Origin: CAINDZ01 sp964399195
GTDB taxonomy: Bacteria > Krumholzibacteriota > Krumholzibacteriia > LZORAL124-64-63
Assembly: GCA_964399195.1 (NCBI GenBank)
Contig: CAYNPY010000013.1
Coordinates: 1 to 50,702 of the forward strand
Length of the DNA: 50,702 nt
Direction of reading: 5' to 3'
The notes beneath the pieces were generated by a model. That model saw only the letters and a program-made list of their open reading frames with translations, was not told the DNA's origin and ran no database searches. The position numbers and the translations under genes were made by a program. Numbering within the stretch: the stretch's first letter is position 1; every line of letters begins with the position of its first letter. Below are positions 1-7,546 of the stretch, piece by piece.

Positions 1-146
1 GCGTGGACCGGCTGCGGGCGGGCCGCGGCGCGGGGCGCCGCGCCGGCGGGTGTCGGCGGCGGGGCGGCCGTCGCGCGGGCGGCCGCGATCCCGACCAGCG
101 CCGCCGCCAGCAACCATCCGACCCACTGTGCGCGTGCCGCCTGCAT
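1..146 (-). CDS. N-terminus of an exported protein of unknown function, cut by the left window edge
   Basis: Only the first 48 codons are visible. The ATG at 146 opens a reading frame that looks like a signal peptide: a short charged start with Arg5, a hydrophobic stretch of about 18 residues (WVGWLLAAALVGIAAA), then an Ala-x-Ala region and a Pro/Ala-rich segment typical of a linker after cleavage. It lies 89 bases downstream of exonuclease III on the same strand, so the two may be cotranscribed. No strong ribosome binding site is visible before the ATG. Nothing of the mature domain can be seen, so no function is proposed. In DNA this rich in GC a short open frame can be chance; the signal-peptide pattern is the main support. 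Confidence 0.45.
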   Translation of the reverse strand, partial: MQAARAQWVGWLLAAALVGIAAARATAAPPPTPAGAAPRAAARPQPVH

Positions 147-235
147 GAAACCGACCGCCGGAACGTTGCCTGCTGCCCGAATTCGAGACCGCCGGGGGCG
201 GTCGAGCGGGCCGTGGCAAGAAACGCGCCGACCGT

Positions 236-988
236 TCAGGCCAGTTCGAGGGTCACCGGGCAGTGGTCCGATCCCATCACCCCGGGCAGGATGCCGGCGG
301 CCCGCAGGCGCGGCCGCAGGGCGGCCGAGATCAGAAAGTAGTCCAGGCGCCAGCCGATGTTCCGCTCCCGCACGCCCTTGCGGTTGCTCCACCAGGTGTA
401 GTGGCCGCCGCCGGATTCGAAGGCGCGGAAGGTGTCGATGAAGCCGGCCTGCAGGTAGGCGCCGAAGCCCGCCCGCTCCTGGTCGGTGAAGCCGGCGTTG
501 CCGCGGTTGGCGGCAGGATTTGCCAGGTCGATGTCCTGATGGGAGACGTTCAGGTCGCCGCAGAAGACCACGGGCTTGCTCTTTTCCAGCCGCTGGAGGA
601 AGCGCAGGAACTCCGGGTCCCACTGCCGGCTGCGGTAGTCCAGGCGCGTCAGTTCGCGCTGGGCGTTCGGCGCGTACACGGTCACCACGTACAGGTCCTC
701 GTACTCGGCCGTGAGCACGCGGCCCTCGGTGTCGTGCTCGGCCAGGCCCAGGCCCGGGAAGACCGCCAGCGGCGGCCGCCGGACGAGGATCGCGGTGCCC
801 GCGTAGCCCGGCCTGAGCGCCGGGTTCCAGTGCATCGTCCAGCCCGGCCAGCGCGCGGCGATCTGGGTGGCGTGGGCGCGCACCTCCTGCAGGCAGACGA
901 CGTCGGCGCCGCAGCCGGCCAGGAATTCGCCGAAGCCCTTGTCCAGGCAGGAGCGCAGGCCGTTGACGTTCCACGAGACGAGCTTCAT
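236..988 (-). CDS. xthA: Exodeoxyribonuclease III (AP endonuclease)
   Basis: The 250-residue product matches the length and layout of the ExoIII branch of the Mg-dependent EEP nuclease superfamily. It would remove 3' blocking groups and cut at abasic sites in base-excision repair in the cytoplasm. The family signature residues are present in order: Asn in NVNGLR (7-12), metal ligand Glu35 in LQEV, Tyr105 in YAPN, Asp145 and Asn147 in GDLN, the RLDYFL block near 222, and the terminal Asp241-His242 pair in SDHCP. The ATG at 988 gives the family's usual start (Met-Lys-hydrophobic-Val-Ser-Trp-Asn-Val-Asn) and has GAGG about nine bases upstream. The frame stays open far upstream, but that part overlaps the divergent histidine kinase and is not credible coding sequence. 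Confidence 0.95.
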   Translation of the reverse strand: MKLVSWNVNGLRSCLDKGFGEFLAGCGADVVCLQEVRAHATQIAARWPGWTMHWNPALRPGYAGTAILVRRPPLAVFPGLGLAEHDTEGRVLTAEYEDLYVVTVYAPNAQRELTRLDYRSRQWDPEFLRFLQRLEKSKPVVFCGDLNVSHQDIDLANPAANRGNAGFTDQERAGFGAYLQAGFIDTFRAFESGGGHYTWWSNRKGVRERNIGWRLDYFLISAALRPRLRAAGILPGVMGSDHCPVTLELA

Positions 989-1189
989 GCGGGGCATCCT
1001 CGGCGCGGGACCGCTCATGGCGGTCAGGAACGGATTTCGGCGGCGAAGGCGCCAAGATGGCCGCGCCGCCTGCCGCCCGCAAGCGCCTGCGCCGGCGGCG
1101 ACGAAAGGCTGGCGGGCCGGGGCGCGTTGGCCGACAATGCCCGCGGGCGGCGCGCTGGGGCGACCGCCGGCTTCCCGGAGACGGCTTGA

Positions 1190-2278
1190 GTGAGTCCTGA
1201 CGCGCGCACGGCCCGCTGGCGCCGGCTCGAGAAGCCCGGCACGATCATCGCGATGATCGTGGCCGTGTCGCTCATGCACTACAGCACCGCGATGCACATC
1301 CACGAGGCGCACGGCATCTACCGCCGCCTGTACTACTTCCCCATCCTGCTGGCCGCCTTCCGCTACGGGGCGCGCGGCGGCCTGGTCGCGGCGCTGGCGA
1401 CCTGCGCGTTCTACGCACCGCACGCCTTCGGCCTGATCGGGTTCGACCCGGCGTTCGCGCTGGAGAAGTCGCTCGAAATGGCGCTCTACTTCGCCGTCGG
1501 CCTGGTGGCCGGCGTCCTGGTGGACCGCGAGCACGCCACGCTGCGGCGTCTGCGCCGCACGCTCGAGGACCGCGACCGGATGGCCGCGCAGCTGGTGCGC
1601 TCGGAGAGGCTGGCCGCCGTCGGCCGCCTGTCGGCCGGCCTGGCGCACGAGATCCGGAACCCGCTGGCTAGCATCCACGGCGCAGCCGAAGTGCTGGGCG
1701 ACGACTTCCCGGCCGGGCACGCGAAGGCGCGCCTGATCGGCATCCTGCGCGACGAGAGCCGCCGCCTGAACGACGTGCTGACGCGGTTCCTGACCTTCGC
1801 GCGGGGCGAGGCCGCCGTCCCGGCGCCTCTGGACCTGCTGGCCGAGGCGCGCGCGGTGGCGGAGCTGGCGGCCCGGCGGCCGGGCGCCGCGGCCGCGGTC
1901 ACGGTCAGCGGCCCGACCGGCCTGCCGGCGGCCAGCGGCAACGCCGGGCAGGTGCGCCAGGTCCTGCTCAACCTGGTCCTCAACGGCCTGGCGGCCGCTG
2001 GCCCCGGCGGCCGCGTCGAGCTGCGGGTCGACCGCGACGGCGACTGGGCTCGCTGCCGCGTGCTGGACACCGGGCCCGGCTTCAGCGACGAGGCGGCGGC
2101 CAGCTTCGGCACGCCGTTCTTCAGCACGACCCCCGGCGGCACCGGGCTGGGCCTGGCCACCAGTCTGCGCCTGATCGAGGATCTGGGCGGCACGCTGCAG
2201 CTGGACCGCGCGGCAAGCGGCGGCTGCGTCGAACTGCGCCTGCCGCTGGCGGGCGCCGCGGGTGGCGGGGAGGCTTGA
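1190..2278 (+). CDS. Membrane-bound sensor histidine kinase (NtrB-like)
   Basis: The 362-residue protein starts at GTG with GGAG upstream. Its first ~115 residues hold three to four hydrophobic segments and no large periplasmic domain, so the signal is probably sensed within the membrane. A short coiled linker leads to the HisKA domain with the phosphorylated His153 in GLAHEIRNPLAS, which is the NtrB-type H-box. The HATPase domain follows: N-box NLVLNG, G1 box DTGPGF and G2 box GGTGLGLA. Only two bases separate it from the sigma-54 activator gene, so the two almost certainly form a cognate pair. The signal is unknown. The divergent neighbour is xthA, and the region between them shows no convincing promoter. 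Confidence 0.92.
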   Translation: MSPDARTARWRRLEKPGTIIAMIVAVSLMHYSTAMHIHEAHGIYRRLYYFPILLAAFRYGARGGLVAALATCAFYAPHAFGLIGFDPAFALEKSLEMALYFAVGLVAGVLVDREHATLRRLRRTLEDRDRMAAQLVRSERLAAVGRLSAGLAHEIRNPLASIHGAAEVLGDDFPAGHAKARLIGILRDESRRLNDVLTRFLTFARGEAAVPAPLDLLAEARAVAELAARRPGAAAAVTVSGPTGLPAASGNAGQVRQVLLNLVLNGLAAAGPGGRVELRVDRDGDWARCRVLDTGPGFSDEAAASFGTPFFSTTPGGTGLGLATSLRLIEDLGGTLQLDRAASGGCVELRLPLAGAAGGGEA

Positions 2279-2280
2279 CG

Positions 2281-3672
2281 ATGTCGCGCGTGCTCGTGAT
2301 CGACGACGACAGCAACCTTCGCGAGGTGGTCGGCTACATGCTGGCCGAGGCCGGTCACGAGGTGCTGCCGGCAGCCGACGGCGAGGCCGGCCTGGCGCTC
2401 TTGGAGCGCGAGCCCGACCTGGTCGTGTGCGACATCCGCATGCCCGGGCTGGGCGGCATGGAGGTGCTGCGCCGCGTGCGCGAGGAGGCGGCGCCGACGC
2501 CGCCGGTGATCATGCTGACGGCGCACGGCACCGTCGAGCAGGCGGTGCAGGCCATGCGCCAGGGCGCCTTCACCTACCTGCTCAAGCCGTTCGCGCGCGA
2601 CGAACTGCTGCTCTCGGTCGAGCAGGCGCTGCACGCCGGGCGCCTCGAGCGCGACAACGACGCCCTGCGGCGCCTGCTGCGACGCCGGCAGCCCGAAGGC
2701 GGAATCCTGCACCGCTCCCCCGCGATGGCGCGGTTCATGCGCGACCTGCGCCAGGCGGCGCCCTCCGAGGCGACGGTGCTGCTGCAGGGCGAGAGCGGGA
2801 CCGGCAAGGAGCTGGCGGCGCGCGCCCTGCACGACCTGTCCGGCCGCTGGGACCGGCCCTTCGTGGCGGTCAACTGCGGCGCGATCCCCGGCGACCTGGT
2901 CGAATCCGAGTTGTTCGGGCACGCCCGCGGCGCGTTCACCGGCGCCGGCGAAGCGCGCCAGGGACGCATCCGCGCCGCCGAGGGCGGCACACTGCTGCTC
3001 GACGAGATCTCCGAGCTGCCGCCGGCGCTGCAGCCGAAGCTGCTGCGCGTGCTGGAGACGCGCCTGGTCGACCCCGTGGGCGGGCCGGCCCCGGTGGCCG
3101 TCGACTTCCGTCTGGTCTGCGCCACGAACCGCGACCTGGCGCAGGAGGTCGCCGCCGGCCGCTTCCGCGAGGATCTCTGGTACCGCCTGAACGTGGTGCC
3201 GCTGGTGCTGCCGCCGCTGCGCGAGCGGCCGGAGGACGTGCCCCTGCTCTGGGAGCACTTCACGCTGCTGCACGGGGGGGCGGGAATCGCCTCGGAGCCC
3301 GAGTTGCTGGAAGCCCTGTCGCGGCTGCCGTGGCGCGGCAACGTGCGCGAGCTGCGCAACCTCAACCAGCGGCTGGTGCTCATGCGCGGCGGCGACACGC
3401 TGACCCTGGCGGCGCTGCGGGAGCTGGCCCCGCACGCGGGCGGCGTCGCCCCCGCCGCCTCGGCGTCGGCCGACGACGACGGCGGCGGCCTGCCGCTCGG
3501 ACCGCTGCCGCCGGACGGGCTGTCGCTGGTCGCGCTCGAGCGGGAGGTCATCCGGCGCGCGCTGGTCCTCTGCGGCGGCAACCGCAGCCGCACGGCGGCC
3601 TACCTGGGCATCCCGCGGCACGTCCTCCTGTACCGCCTGGCCAAATACGAGCTCGATCGCGCCGAGCGCTGA
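2281..3672 (+). CDS. Sigma-54-dependent response regulator (NtrC family)
   Basis: This 463-residue protein has the full NtrC layout. The receiver domain carries the acidic pocket DDD near residue 9, phospho-acceptor Asp51 in VCDIRMPG, Thr in LTAHG and Lys in YLLKPF. The AAA+ domain has Walker A GESGTGKE (170-177), the sigma-54 contact loop GAFTGA (217-222), Walker B GGTLLLDE and the WRGNVREL arginine-finger region. A Fis-type helix-turn-helix (GGNRSRTAAYLGI) closes the protein. ATG 2281 has GGGGAGG about ten bases upstream; a TTG six bases earlier is possible but less likely. With the kinase just upstream it would activate sigma-54 promoters in response to phosphorylation. I found no clear -24/-12 element in the window, so its targets are unknown. 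Confidence 0.94.
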   Translation: MSRVLVIDDDSNLREVVGYMLAEAGHEVLPAADGEAGLALLEREPDLVVCDIRMPGLGGMEVLRRVREEAAPTPPVIMLTAHGTVEQAVQAMRQGAFTYLLKPFARDELLLSVEQALHAGRLERDNDALRRLLRRRQPEGGILHRSPAMARFMRDLRQAAPSEATVLLQGESGTGKELAARALHDLSGRWDRPFVAVNCGAIPGDLVESELFGHARGAFTGAGEARQGRIRAAEGGTLLLDEISELPPALQPKLLRVLETRLVDPVGGPAPVAVDFRLVCATNRDLAQEVAAGRFREDLWYRLNVVPLVLPPLRERPEDVPLLWEHFTLLHGGAGIASEPELLEALSRLPWRGNVRELRNLNQRLVLMRGGDTLTLAALRELAPHAGGVAPAASASADDDGGGLPLGPLPPDGLSLVALEREVIRRALVLCGGNRSRTAAYLGIPRHVLLYRLAKYELDRAER

Positions 3673-3693
3673 GATCACCCGCCCCGGTCCGCG

Positions 3694-4917
3694 CTACGGT
3701 CGGCGGCGGCGCGCGTCGATCCACTCCTCCAAGGCCGAGGCCAGTCCGGCGGTCGTGGTCTCCCAGGTATACGCGGCGCGCACCAGCTCGCCGCCGCGCG
3801 CCGCTGCCGCCAGGTGGGGCGCGGGATCGGCCAGCACCGCCGCCACCTGACGCGCCATCGCCTCGGCCGAGGCGGCGCGGTACAGCCCGTGCTCCGCGCC
3901 GAATTCGCCGAGGCCGTCCGCCCCGGCCCGCGTCGAGACCACCGGCCTGCCGCACGCCAGCGCGTCGAGGATCTTGATCCGCGTCCCCGCGCCGCGCAGC
4001 AGCGGCACCACCGAGACGAGCGAGCCCGAGAAGCACGACCACGGGTTGTCCACCGGCCCGAGCAGGCTCAGGCCGGGACGCCCCGCCAGATCCGCCCCGG
4101 CCTCCAGCGAGCGGTGGCCCGCAACATCGAGGCGCGCGCCCGGCGCCGCCTCCAGCACCCGCGGCAGCACGCGCTCGCAGAACCAGACCAGGCCCTCGCG
4201 GTTGGGCACGTAGTTGAAGTTTCCCACGAACGACATCACGCCCGGCGCGGGCTCGCGCAGGGCGTCGCGCCCGGGCGGCGACGTGCCGTTGCGCACCACG
4301 GTGACGCGACCGCCCCCCACGCGCCGGGCATCCTGCCCGGAGCAGACCAGCACCCGGGCGGCCCGCCGCAGCCGGCGCCGCTCGTCGATCCGGCAGCGCG
4401 CCGCCTCGGCCATGAGCGGCCAGGTCCACCGCTCGCGAGGCGCCGTCAGGAATTGCTGCCAGACGACGCGGTGCACCAGGTCGTCCGCGTCGACGACCAG
4501 GCGGTCGTCGAGCGCCGGGGGCACGAGGAACGCCTGGCGGGGGTAACGGCAGAAGACGGCGTCGAAGCGGTCCCAGCCGTGGGCCGCCAGCGCCTCGGAC
4601 CAGGCCGGCGAGGCGAAACGCAGCGCTCGCGGCGGACGGGAGGCGAACAGTTCGGCGCCCAGGTCGAGCAGCCGGCGCGCCGGACCGCCATCCGGGGCCG
4701 GCGCGGGCTGACGGTCGGCGTCCCGGGGAACCGGCGCCCAGGCGGCCACCAGGCCGCCGAGGCCGTCGCGGGCGGCCGCCAGCTCGCCGGCAGCCACGGG
4801 CGTCGAGAGCGTCACCGCGTGGCGCTCCGCCAGGGCGCGCAGCAGCGCCAGCGTCCGCTGACGCCCGCCGTCGAAGGCGGGCCACGGGCAGCGCGGGGCG
4901 AGCAGCAGCACTTCCAA
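3694..4917 (-). CDS. Family 4-type glycosyltransferase (TIGR03087-like sugar transferase)
   Basis: The 407-residue product looks like a GT-B retaining glycosyltransferase. The N-terminus LLLAPRCPWPAFDGGRQR resembles the sugar-transferase family linked to exosortase/exopolysaccharide loci. The C-terminal Rossmann domain has VGNFNYVPNREGL, then GPVDNPW, then the nucleotide-sugar region LLRGAGTRIKILDALACGRP with VVST after it. I chose the TTG start because an AGGAG sits seven bases upstream and the strand Leu-Glu-Val-Leu-Leu-Leu starts right there; the longer frame adds 30 Arg/Pro-rich residues that look non-coding. It converges on the response-regulator gene with 21 bases between stops. Donor and acceptor are unknown. 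Cell-surface polysaccharide synthesis is an inference from family. Confidence 0.85.
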   Translation of the reverse strand: MEVLLLAPRCPWPAFDGGRQRTLALLRALAERHAVTLSTPVAAGELAAARDGLGGLVAAWAPVPRDADRQPAPAPDGGPARRLLDLGAELFASRPPRALRFASPAWSEALAAHGWDRFDAVFCRYPRQAFLVPPALDDRLVVDADDLVHRVVWQQFLTAPRERWTWPLMAEAARCRIDERRRLRRAARVLVCSGQDARRVGGGRVTVVRNGTSPPGRDALREPAPGVMSFVGNFNYVPNREGLVWFCERVLPRVLEAAPGARLDVAGHRSLEAGADLAGRPGLSLLGPVDNPWSCFSGSLVSVVPLLRGAGTRIKILDALACGRPVVSTRAGADGLGEFGAEHGLYRAASAEAMARQVAAVLADPAPHLAAAARGGELVRAAYTWETTTAGLASALEEWIDARRRRP

Positions 4918-4924
4918 ACGGCGA

Positions 4925-4929
4925 CTCCT
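4925..4929 (-). promoter_or_regulatory. Ribosome binding site that fixes the TTG start of the glycosyltransferase
   Basis: AGGAG on the minus strand, seven bases before the TTG at 4917. No ATG or GTG with a comparable site is present upstream in the same frame. Confidence 0.6.
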
Positions 4930-5063
4930 GCGGTGCGGCGGCAGGTCCGGCGGCCGGTGCGGGCGGCGCGCGACGCCGCGGCCGCTTCGAGGTCGCGACG
5001 CCGCCAATGTGGTGCCGTCGCGCGTCGCCGGTCAACCGTCGAGCTCGGCGACGGCCAAGGGAA

Positions 5064-5093
5064 GGGGCCCCGACCGCTCGCGGCCGGGGCCCC
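5064..5093 (-). terminator. Hairpin terminator of the GH57 / starch-binding operon
   Basis: A nine-base arm GGGGCCCCG pairs with CGGGGCCCC; the inner ACCG/CGGC continues the stem with one mismatch around a short loop. It lies about 34 bases beyond the stop at 5127. There is no long T run after it, only TTCCCTT. Similar GGCC-rich hairpins follow two other transcription units in this window. Confidence 0.65.
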
Positions 5094-5126
5094 GGTGAAC
5101 CACGGTCTCGGTCTACCGGTCGCCCG

Positions 5127-7529
5127 CTACTTCAGCAGCAGCATGCGCCGGCTGAGCGACTGCCCGTCCACCTCAAGGCGGTAGATGTAGGCGCCGCTGC
5201 CGGCCGCCACCCCCGCGTCGGTGCGCCCGTTCCAGCGCAGCGACTGTTCGCCCGCGGCGAACGCGCCCTCGTGGAGGGTGCGGACCAGCTCGCCGCGCAG
5301 GTTGTAAACGCGCAAACTGCCGCGTCCCTCGCGCGCGACGGTGAAGCTGATCACCGTGCTCGGGTTGAACGGATTGGGCGCGTTCTGCGCCAGCGTCAGG
5401 TCCCCGAAGCGCGCCGGCGGCACCGGGGTCGCCGTCGGGCACAGCTGGAACACGTCCACGGACAGGACCTGCGGGTTGGCGCCGGCGTCGAAGGCGTCCG
5501 GGTTCAACGCGAAGGTGCGGTTCGACTCGTCGAGGCACTCGTAATCGTCGTTGAACAGGTACTTGTACTCGACGTTCTGCGGCCCGCCCGCCGGGAAGAC
5601 GAAGCGGCCGGTGAAGATCTTGTCCCCGGCGACGGCATCGGGCGCGACGCCGTTGTCCCACAGCCGGTTGAGCGACGGCACGTTCCAGTTGAAGGTGTCG
5701 TCGAAGTTAGGCGTGCCGGCGACGGTGACGACGTCGCCCGGGCGAACGTTCTCCCAGGCCGTGTTGTTGAAGTCGACCCGGAACACGACGGCCACGTCGC
5801 TCCACGTCGTCGAACAGAAGTCGAACTTCACGGTCGGCAGCTCCAGGACGGGCCCGCCGTTGGTGCCGTCTCCGAACACCGCATCGTTCAGGAACAGCGA
5901 ACGGTCGCCCTGGCCCAGGCACTCGTAGTTCCCGTTCTGCAGGAACTTGTAGGCCACGTCCTTGCGGGAGCCGGTCGGGAACGTGATCAGCGTCGCATAG
6001 ACTCCGTCGCCGGCCACGTCGTCGACGCCGGTGCCGTCGTCGACCAACTCGTTGAGCGACGGGACGTTGAAGTTCAGCGGCAGCACGTTGCCGTTGATCG
6101 CGATGGTGTCTCCGGGCGCATAGCCGGCGAGATTCAGGTCGACGTGGAACTCGACGGCCACGGCGCGGGTCGTGAACAGCGTCGGGTCCTCGTCCGCCCA
6201 CCAGAACTCGAGCACGTCCTGGGCGCCGTTCGCGATGTCCAGGGTGTGCTGCCGATTGTTGGCCAGAGGCTCCCAGGTGCCGCAGTTGTAGTTGAACTTC
6301 CACTCGAAGGTCTCGCTGGCCGTGCCGGCGCCGCAATTACCGGCGTACAGCATGCGCACCTGGGCCTGCCAGATGTCGTCGATGCCGGTGTCGGCCATGA
6401 CGCCGGTGTCGCACAGCGGGTCGAAGGTCAGCGGGGCCTGGTCGCCCTCGATCGAGAAGGCGTGCGGACCCGCGCCCTGTCCGTCGAGGAAGGGCCCGAA
6501 CTTGCCGCGGAAGACGACGTCCTTGATGCCGAAGCAGGCCCGGTTGGCGACGTTGTCGGCGGGGATCTGGTTGTTGGCGTTGTCCGTCACGCCCGTCACG
6601 GTCACCGAGTAGAGCGAAGCGGACGCGGCGATCGGCGCCGCCAGCGTCAGGTGAACCACGTTGCCGGCGACGGCCGCGCCGGTGACCACGACGCCGCCGC
6701 TGAAGACGAACTGGCTGCCGTTGGCCAACACGCTCGTCGGCTTGATGGGCTCGTTGAAGAACACGTCCAGCAGGTTGCCGATCGGGTAGCTGGTCGGCTG
6801 CACGCCGGTCACGTACGGGGGATCCGGGTCGGCCGCCGCCTGCACGACGTAGACCGACATCTCGGTCATCGGGATCGGCGCCGCGGTGTCCCACAGCGTG
6901 AAGCCCGGCGTGGAGAGCTGCGAACCGTCGTTCATCATCGCGTCGAGCGGGCCCTTGGTGGAGCCGTCCTGGGTGACCCAGGCCTCCCAGCGGATGGTGC
7001 TGCCGGCCGAGACGCCCAGCGTGCTGAGCAGGATCGGCAGTTCCTTGAACGCCGTCGCGGTGTTCCAGCCGAGCCCGCCGGGTCCGGCCGTGCCGATCCC
7101 GGCCCAGGAGGTGCCGTTCCACTGGTAGCCGGCCTGCCAGTTGTTCTGCAGGTTGACGTAGAACATGAAGTCCGGCTTGTACGGCGCCAGGCTCCACTCG
7201 AGCTTGCGGCCCCAAGGGTCGGTCTCGCCGCCGGCGGCGGTGTTCACGTCGATCGCCACGCCCAGCTGCACGCCCGACCAGCCGGCCGGATTCTGGGCCA
7301 GGCCCAGGAACAGGCTCACGGCGTCGTTCGTGGCGTAGGCGTCGCCCAGGTCGATGTTCGGGAACTGGGTGTCCCCGGCGTCGGCGTCGACCAGGTTGCC
7401 GGGCAGGAAGTCGTTGACGCCGTCGATGACGATCGTCTGCGGCGTGGTGGCCCAGGACCACCCGGCCGCAGCGGCCACCATCAACATGGCCGCCGCCAGC
7501 AGGCGCGGCAGGCAGTAACGAGCACGCAT
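5127..7529 (-). CDS. Secreted multi-module alpha-glucan-binding-like protein with type-A C-terminal sorting domain
   Basis: This 800-residue protein has a clear signal peptide (LPRLLAAAMLMVAAAAGWSWA) and a perfect ribosome site AAGGAGG eight bases before ATG 7529. After a N-terminal module of about 200 residues comes an SbsA-type Ig-like domain (PPYVTGVQP, VFFNEPI). Three E-set modules follow. The last two are recognisable duplicates, each with a VPSLN-x-L-x-D core, DAVAGD/DDVAGD and a [YF]K[FY]..YEC pattern like the CBM20 motif around the starch-binding Trp/Tyr. The C-terminus is a FlgD/type-A sorting-like domain (NPFNPSTVISF ... MLLLK). No catalytic domain is seen. It starts 17 bases after the GH57 gene, so it probably holds polymer near that enzyme. 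Starch as ligand is inferred. Confidence 0.82.
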   Translation of the reverse strand: MRARYCLPRLLAAAMLMVAAAAGWSWATTPQTIVIDGVNDFLPGNLVDADAGDTQFPNIDLGDAYATNDAVSLFLGLAQNPAGWSGVQLGVAIDVNTAAGGETDPWGRKLEWSLAPYKPDFMFYVNLQNNWQAGYQWNGTSWAGIGTAGPGGLGWNTATAFKELPILLSTLGVSAGSTIRWEAWVTQDGSTKGPLDAMMNDGSQLSTPGFTLWDTAAPIPMTEMSVYVVQAAADPDPPYVTGVQPTSYPIGNLLDVFFNEPIKPTSVLANGSQFVFSGGVVVTGAAVAGNVVHLTLAAPIAASASLYSVTVTGVTDNANNQIPADNVANRACFGIKDVVFRGKFGPFLDGQGAGPHAFSIEGDQAPLTFDPLCDTGVMADTGIDDIWQAQVRMLYAGNCGAGTASETFEWKFNYNCGTWEPLANNRQHTLDIANGAQDVLEFWWADEDPTLFTTRAVAVEFHVDLNLAGYAPGDTIAINGNVLPLNFNVPSLNELVDDGTGVDDVAGDGVYATLITFPTGSRKDVAYKFLQNGNYECLGQGDRSLFLNDAVFGDGTNGGPVLELPTVKFDFCSTTWSDVAVVFRVDFNNTAWENVRPGDVVTVAGTPNFDDTFNWNVPSLNRLWDNGVAPDAVAGDKIFTGRFVFPAGGPQNVEYKYLFNDDYECLDESNRTFALNPDAFDAGANPQVLSVDVFQLCPTATPVPPARFGDLTLAQNAPNPFNPSTVISFTVAREGRGSLRVYNLRGELVRTLHEGAFAAGEQSLRWNGRTDAGVAAGSGAYIYRLEVDGQSLSRRMLLLK

Positions 7530-7546
7530 GGGTATCCTCCTTACCT

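Noticed and set aside
989..1189. A sigma-54 (-24/-12) promoter upstream of the NtrB/NtrC pair
   Set aside because: TGGC- and TTGC-like pieces occur by chance in this GC-rich gap, but none has the correct GG-N10-GC spacing with good flanks.
236..1720. A 494-residue minus-strand frame covering exonuclease III plus ~240 upstream residues
   Set aside because: Only the ExoIII part (236-988) has family motifs. The rest is Gln/Arg/Ala-rich, lies antisense to the histidine kinase and is a by-product of high GC.
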